A DNA stretch of 25,272 nt from an uncultured Collinsella sp. (GTDB lineage Bacteria; Actinomycetota; Coriobacteriia; Coriobacteriales; Coriobacteriaceae), in contig CABSNA010000004.1 of assembly GCA_902478865.1 (NCBI GenBank), positions 1-25,272 on the forward strand, written 5' to 3'. The notes below the pieces were generated by a model, which was not told where the DNA came from, did no database searches, and saw only the letters and a list, made by a program, of their open reading frames with translations. Position 1 is the first letter of the stretch. Each line of letters opens with the position of its first letter. A program made the translations under genes and the position numbers. Of the stretch, positions 21,588-25,272 are shown piece after piece.

Positions 21588-22774
21588 TGTCCTTCCAGAC
21601 GACGTATGGCCCCGATGGACGTCTCCGTGTTGCCATCCTGGGTTGTACGGGCTCTATCGGCACCCAGGCGCTCGATGTGTGCCGCCAGCATGCCGATCGC
21701 CTGCAGGTGACGGCGCTGTCCGTTAACTCCAGTACCTCCGAGCTTGTTGCCGCTGCCCGCGAGTTCTCGGTTCCGGCGGTTGCCGTGGCCGATGTCGCTC
21801 ATGGCGATGACGCCGTGCTGCAGGAGTTGCCCGAGGGAACGAAGCTCGGCGTTGGCGCGCAGGCGGTTTGCGAGCTCGCGCGTCGCGACGATGTCGACTG
21901 CGTGCTCGTCGCTATTGTGGGCGCCGCCGGTCTCGAGGCGAGCCATGCGGCCTTGACCTCGAATAAGCGTCTTGCCCTTGCCAACAAGGAGTCCCTCGTC
22001 GTCGGCGGCGACTTGCTTATGCCGTTGGCGCAACCGGGCCAGCTTATTCCAGTCGACTCTGAGCACTCCGCCATCTACCAGTGCTATCTGGGGGAGAACC
22101 CACGCGAGGCTCATTGTATTTGGCTCACCTGCTCGGGCGGTCCGTTCTTTGGCCGCACCCGCGACGAGCTCGACCGCGTGACGCGTGCCGATGCCCTCGC
22201 ACATCCCACGTGGGCCATGGGTGCCAAGATCACCATCGACTCCGCCACCCTCATGAACAAGGGCCTGGAGCGCATTGAGGCCATGCATCTGTTTAACTGC
22301 GACCTCGATTTCATTAACGTGGTCGTGCAGCGTCAGTCCAAGATTCACTCTATGGTCGAGTTCGCCGACGGCTCCGTGATGGCGCATCTCGGTGCTTCCG
22401 ACATGCGTATTCCCATCCAGTTCGCGTTCTCGTATCCCGAGCGTTGGGATACCCTGGCGCCTCGTATCGATTTCCGCGAGCTGGGGCAGCTCACGTTTGA
22501 TGCTGCCGACATGGATACCTTCCGCTGTCTGGCACTGGCCGAACGTGCCGGCAAGACGGGTGGCACCATGCCGTGCGTGCTCAATGCCGCCAACGAGGTC
22601 GCCGTCGATGCCTTCCTGCACGATGGCTGCAGCTTTACCGATATCGATCGCATTGTGGAATCCTGCATGGATTCTCACGATATGCAGGCGGTCGATTCGT
22701 TTGAGCAGCTTCGCGACATCGATGCATGGGCGCGTGAAAAGGCTGCGCAGGTGCTCGCCGCAACCCGTTCCTAA
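21587..22774 (+). CDS. dxr: 1-deoxy-D-xylulose-5-phosphate reductoisomerase
   Basis: Dxr carries out the first committed step of the MEP isoprenoid pathway, turning DXP into MEP with NADPH. The 395-residue protein has the NADPH-binding ILGCTGSIGTQ (residues 17-27), LANKESLVVGG and the metal/substrate motif PVDSEHSAIYQCY. TCSGGPFFGR, HPTWAMGAKITIDSATLMNKGLE and HSMVEFADGSVMAHLGASDM follow, with the C-terminal LNAANEVAVDAF. Length is typical. ATG 21587 overlaps the cdsA stop, and GGAGG lies about 10 bases upstream (near 21573). rseP follows after about 25 bases. Confidence 0.97.
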   Translation: MSFQTTYGPDGRLRVAILGCTGSIGTQALDVCRQHADRLQVTALSVNSSTSELVAAAREFSVPAVAVADVAHGDDAVLQELPEGTKLGVGAQAVCELARRDDVDCVLVAIVGAAGLEASHAALTSNKRLALANKESLVVGGDLLMPLAQPGQLIPVDSEHSAIYQCYLGENPREAHCIWLTCSGGPFFGRTRDELDRVTRADALAHPTWAMGAKITIDSATLMNKGLERIEAMHLFNCDLDFINVVVQRQSKIHSMVEFADGSVMAHLGASDMRIPIQFAFSYPERWDTLAPRIDFRELGQLTFDAADMDTFRCLALAERAGKTGGTMPCVLNAANEVAVDAFLHDGCSFTDIDRIVESCMDSHDMQAVDSFEQLRDIDAWAREKAAQVLAATRS

Positions 22775-22799
22775 CCCATAAGGATTGCTTTTTCGTTTT

Positions 22800-24161
22800 A
22801 TGGATACTGTTCTGAGCGTTCTCTCATCGGTCTTTTGGGGCCTGCTGATGCTTTCCGTCCTTGTGTTTTTGCACGAGGGCGGCCACTTTTTGGCGGCGCG
22901 TGCCTGCGGCGTCCGTGTGACCGAGTTCTTTTTGGGCCTGCCGTGTCGCTTTGACATCCATTACACGTCACGTCGCATTGGAACCAAGTTTGGCGTGACC
23001 CCGCTGCTGCTGGGTGGCTACGCTGCCATCTGCGGTATGGATCCGACCGACGTCTCGTGCGCCGATCGCGTGCTCGCGGCTATCTATCGTCATGGTCGCG
23101 TGACCGTGGCCGACCTTGCCGCCGAGCTCGAGCTATCCGAGGAGGTTGTGCTCGAGGCATGCGCCTTGCTCTTGGGTTGGGGCTCTATCGCGCCTTGGTA
23201 TGAGGAAGGGGAGAAGCCCTCGCCGAGCTACTATCCCACCAAGTATCAGACGCTGCCACGAGACGCGGCGGGTTACACCACCTTTGACGGCCGCCGTTTC
23301 GATCGAGAGCATGCGACTACCGAGGGCGATGTGTGGGAGCTGCCGTGCGGCGAAGCCGAGTTCCTTGCGCAAGAGCGTTCGCATACCTATCTGGGCCAGG
23401 GTTTTCTCAAGCGCGCCTTTATGCTGCTCGCGGGCATTCTCGTCAATATCCTGACGGGCTTTTTGCTGCTTATGAGCATCTACTCTATTGCGGGTGTCAC
23501 CGTGCCGATGGATACCAACGTGATCGGTCAGGTTGACGAGGGGTCTATTGCCGCCAAGGCGGGTATCGAGGGCGGCGACGCGATCCTTTCGGTTGACGGA
23601 GTATCGTGCTCTACTTGGATGGATGTTTACGATGCCATCGGCAAGGCCGCCGGTAAGGACGATATCGCCATTGAGTATGAGCGCGACGGCAAGCAGCATT
23701 CGACCTCGGTTGCGCTCAAAGAGGACGAGCGCCTAGGTGTGTATGCCTCTACGCAGGTGGTCCGTTTAGACCCCATCACGTCGGCTCGCCTTTCGTTCTC
23801 CTATGTCGTGCAGACAGCGGAGGGCGTGATGCGCCTGCTCCAGCCGCAGCATACGATGGAGATTCTCGATCAGTCTTCTTCGATCGTGGGCATTAGCGTT
23901 ATGTCCTCACAGGCTGCTGCTGCCGGCCCTGCCACGTTCCTTTCGTTTGCCGCCCTCATTTCGTTCTCGCTTGGCTTTATGAACCTGCTGCCCATCCCAC
24001 CACTCGATGGCGGCAAGCTGGTCATCGAGATCATTCAAAAGATTGCTGGCCGCGAGCTTCCGCTCAAGGTCCAGACGATTGTGAGCTATGTGGGCATCGC
24101 GCTCTTTGCGCTGCTGTTTGTCTATATGCTTCGTTCCGACGTCCTTCGATTTATCCTGTAG
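22800..24161 (+). CDS. rseP: Site-2 protease (RseP/RIP metalloprotease) with an insertion in the first cytoplasmic loop
   Basis: This is an intramembrane zinc protease that typically cuts anti-sigma factors. The 453-residue protein has HEGGH at 25-29 (usually HELGH or HEFGH) inside the first hydrophobic segment, then LGGYAAICG. After that comes an insertion of about 100 residues (81-195). Its first part (about 88-140) reads like a winged helix: a helix at CADRVLAAIYRHG, then VTVADLAAELELSEEVVLEAC, then GSIAPWYEEG as a wing. TM2 is near 203-230 with AGILVN in place of AGPxxN. One PDZ domain spans about 240-310, and the second metal motif PIPPLDGGK contains Asp403. ATG 22800 is assumed; AAGGA lies 15 bases before it, too far to be ideal, and a TTG at 22785 directly abuts it. 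Confidence 0.9.
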   Translation: MDTVLSVLSSVFWGLLMLSVLVFLHEGGHFLAARACGVRVTEFFLGLPCRFDIHYTSRRIGTKFGVTPLLLGGYAAICGMDPTDVSCADRVLAAIYRHGRVTVADLAAELELSEEVVLEACALLLGWGSIAPWYEEGEKPSPSYYPTKYQTLPRDAAGYTTFDGRRFDREHATTEGDVWELPCGEAEFLAQERSHTYLGQGFLKRAFMLLAGILVNILTGFLLLMSIYSIAGVTVPMDTNVIGQVDEGSIAAKAGIEGGDAILSVDGVSCSTWMDVYDAIGKAAGKDDIAIEYERDGKQHSTSVALKEDERLGVYASTQVVRLDPITSARLSFSYVVQTAEGVMRLLQPQHTMEILDQSSSIVGISVMSSQAAAAGPATFLSFAALISFSLGFMNLLPIPPLDGGKLVIEIIQKIAGRELPLKVQTIVSYVGIALFALLFVYMLRSDVLRFIL

Positions 24162-24174
24162 GGGAGTGTTTGGA

Positions 24175-25257
24175 TTGTCTTTATCCCATCCTTTGCCTCG
24201 CGAGTTGACGCGCCCCGTGCATGTGGGCGGTGTGCAGATCGGTGGCGGCGCGCCGGTGGTGGTCCAATCCATGACCTGCACCGATACCGCTGACGCCCAG
24301 GCAACGCTTGCGCAAGTGTGCGCGTTGGCGCAGGCTGGCTGCGATATCGTGCGTGTGAGCGTGCCCACCGAGGCCGCGCTTGAGGGTTTCCGCACCATCT
24401 GTGCCGAGTCTCCGGTGCCAATCGTTGCCGATATCCACTTTAACCACAAGCTGGCCATTGGCGCTGTGGAGGCCGGTGCCGCCAAGCTCCGCATCAATCC
24501 CGGCAACATTGGCGATTGGGCCAAGGTCGATGCCGTGATCGATGCCGCGGGCGCCGTTGGGTGCGCGATTCGCATTGGCGTGAACGCGGGCTCGCTTGAG
24601 CAGGATATCGCCGAGCGCGACGACCTCACGCAGCCCGAAAAGCTCGTGATGTCGAGCGAGCGTTTCGTCAAGCATTTTGAAGACCGCGGCTTTACGAACA
24701 TTGTGCTTTCGGCCAAGGCCCATAGCGTGCAAACGACGCTTGATACCTATCGAGCCCTGTCGCGTGAGATTCCCCACGTTCCGCTTCACCTGGGCGTGAC
24801 GGAGGCGGGGACCAAGCTCCAGGGTACCATCAAGAGCTCTGTAGGCTTGGGTATCTTGCTTTCCGAAGGCATTGGCGACACCATGCGTGTGTCGCTCACA
24901 GCCGATCCGGTTGAGGAGCCGCCGGTTGCCTGGGGTATTCTGCAGTCGTTGGGCCTGCGTCGCCGTGGCCCCGAGATTGTCTCGTGCCCCACATGCGCCC
25001 GCTGTCAGGTTAACCTTATTCCCATTGCCGAGGAGGTTACCGAGCGGCTTAAGAACTACTCCGCGCCGCTTTCGATCGCTGTGATGGGATGTGCCGTTAA
25101 TGGCCCCGGCGAGGCTTCTGATGCCGATCTGGGCGTTGCTTGCGGACGTGGTCAGGCCTTGCTCTTTTCGCATGGCCAGATCATTGGTAAAGTAGCTGAG
25201 GACCAAATTGTCGACGCGCTTATGGCCGAGGTCGACAAGCTTATTGAGGAGAAATAA
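24175..25257 (+). CDS. ispG: 4-hydroxy-3-methylbut-2-en-1-yl diphosphate synthase (IspG/GcpE)
   Basis: IspG carries out the penultimate step of the MEP pathway: reductive ring opening of MEcPP by a [4Fe-4S] enzyme. The 360-residue protein shows VQSMTCTDTADA, VRVSVPTEAA, PIVADIHFNHKLA, KLRINPGNIG, NIVLSAKAH and LHLGVTEAG. The cluster ligands Cys271 and Cys274 lie in SCPTCARC, with Cys306 in VMGCAVNGPGE and Glu313. These are each one residue off E. coli positions 270, 273, 305 and 312. The start is the TTG at 24175 with GGGGAG (24161-24166) 8 bases upstream. A GTG at 24166 lies within that SD. It follows rseP as in mycobacteria. Confidence 0.96.
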   Translation: MSLSHPLPRELTRPVHVGGVQIGGGAPVVVQSMTCTDTADAQATLAQVCALAQAGCDIVRVSVPTEAALEGFRTICAESPVPIVADIHFNHKLAIGAVEAGAAKLRINPGNIGDWAKVDAVIDAAGAVGCAIRIGVNAGSLEQDIAERDDLTQPEKLVMSSERFVKHFEDRGFTNIVLSAKAHSVQTTLDTYRALSREIPHVPLHLGVTEAGTKLQGTIKSSVGLGILLSEGIGDTMRVSLTADPVEEPPVAWGILQSLGLRRRGPEIVSCPTCARCQVNLIPIAEEVTERLKNYSAPLSIAVMGCAVNGPGEASDADLGVACGRGQALLFSHGQIIGKVAEDQIVDALMAEVDKLIEEK

Positions 25258-25272
25258 ATGACCCGAGCAATG
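25258..25272 (+). CDS. Start of the next gene, possibly prolyl-tRNA synthetase, cut by the window edge
   Basis: ATG at 25258 directly follows the ispG stop and GAGGAG at 25246-25251 provides an SD. Only five codons (MTRAM) are visible, too few to identify by sequence. In many Gram-positives proS follows the dxr-rseP(-ispG) cluster, so proS is the best guess from context alone. Confidence 0.4.

Noticed and set aside
21386..22957. 523-codon minus-strand open frame opposite cdsA/dxr/rseP
   Set aside because: It spans three real genes in antisense with no recognisable domain; a by-product of GC-rich codon use.

Overview
The window is a dense, almost entirely plus-strand stretch of core housekeeping genes from a high-GC Gram-positive bacterium. 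Gene order largely follows the actinobacterial backbone (rpsP-khpA-rimM-trmD, lepB, rplS, rnhB-yraN-comM-dprA, xer, rpsB-tsf, pyrH-frr, cdsA, dxr-rseP-ispG). Several traits are not typical of mainstream Actinobacteria: a two-subunit glycyl-tRNA synthetase (glyQ/glyS), a PPDK with its regulatory protein, and a folate-dependent TrmFO next to a Xer recombinase. This mixture points to the Coriobacteriia, most likely Collinsella or a close relative. That assignment is inferred from protein content and gene order, not from a database search.

Layout: 1-149 is the start of a minus-strand DNA polymerase IV gene, divergent from what follows. 351-2841 is rpsP-khpA-rimM-trmD-lepB (ribosome maturation, tRNA modification, signal peptidase). 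2901-9813 is a glyQ-glyS-ppsR-ppdK block (glycyl-tRNA synthetase plus pyruvate phosphate dikinase and its ADP-dependent regulator), sitting between lepB and rplS. A hairpin follows ppdK. 10024-10365 is rplS with its own promoter and a strong UUCG-loop terminator. 10459-11247 is rnhB, followed by another strong terminator. 11437-16646 is yraN-comM-dprA-trmFO-xer, tightly packed with overlapping stops and starts. 16719-18567 is rpsB-tsf with a promoter, a long structured leader and a terminator. 18628-25257 is pyrH-frr-uppS-cdsA-dxr-rseP-ispG, and the window ends 15 bases into the next gene, probably proS.

The genes serve ribosome and tRNA biogenesis (S16, L19, S2, EF-Ts, RRF, RimM, TrmD, TrmFO, GlyRS), isoprenoid and lipid supply (Dxr, IspG, UppS, CdsA), genome maintenance (RNase HII, DprA, ComM, Xer, Pol IV), protein processing at the membrane (LepB, RseP) and the PEP-pyruvate node (PPDK/PDRP).

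I found no mobile element, CRISPR array, tRNA or rRNA gene. No gap between genes exceeds 300 bases; the largest is about 250 bases, upstream of ppdK. I see no wholly new multi-gene system. The points most worth a second look are an approximately 100-residue winged-helix-like insertion in the cytoplasmic loop of the site-2 protease RseP, a Xer recombinase whose reading frame has no ATG/GTG/TTG where its N-terminus must begin (ATA is the best candidate), phased operator-like repeats upstream of ppdK, and structured leaders of rpsB and rplS.
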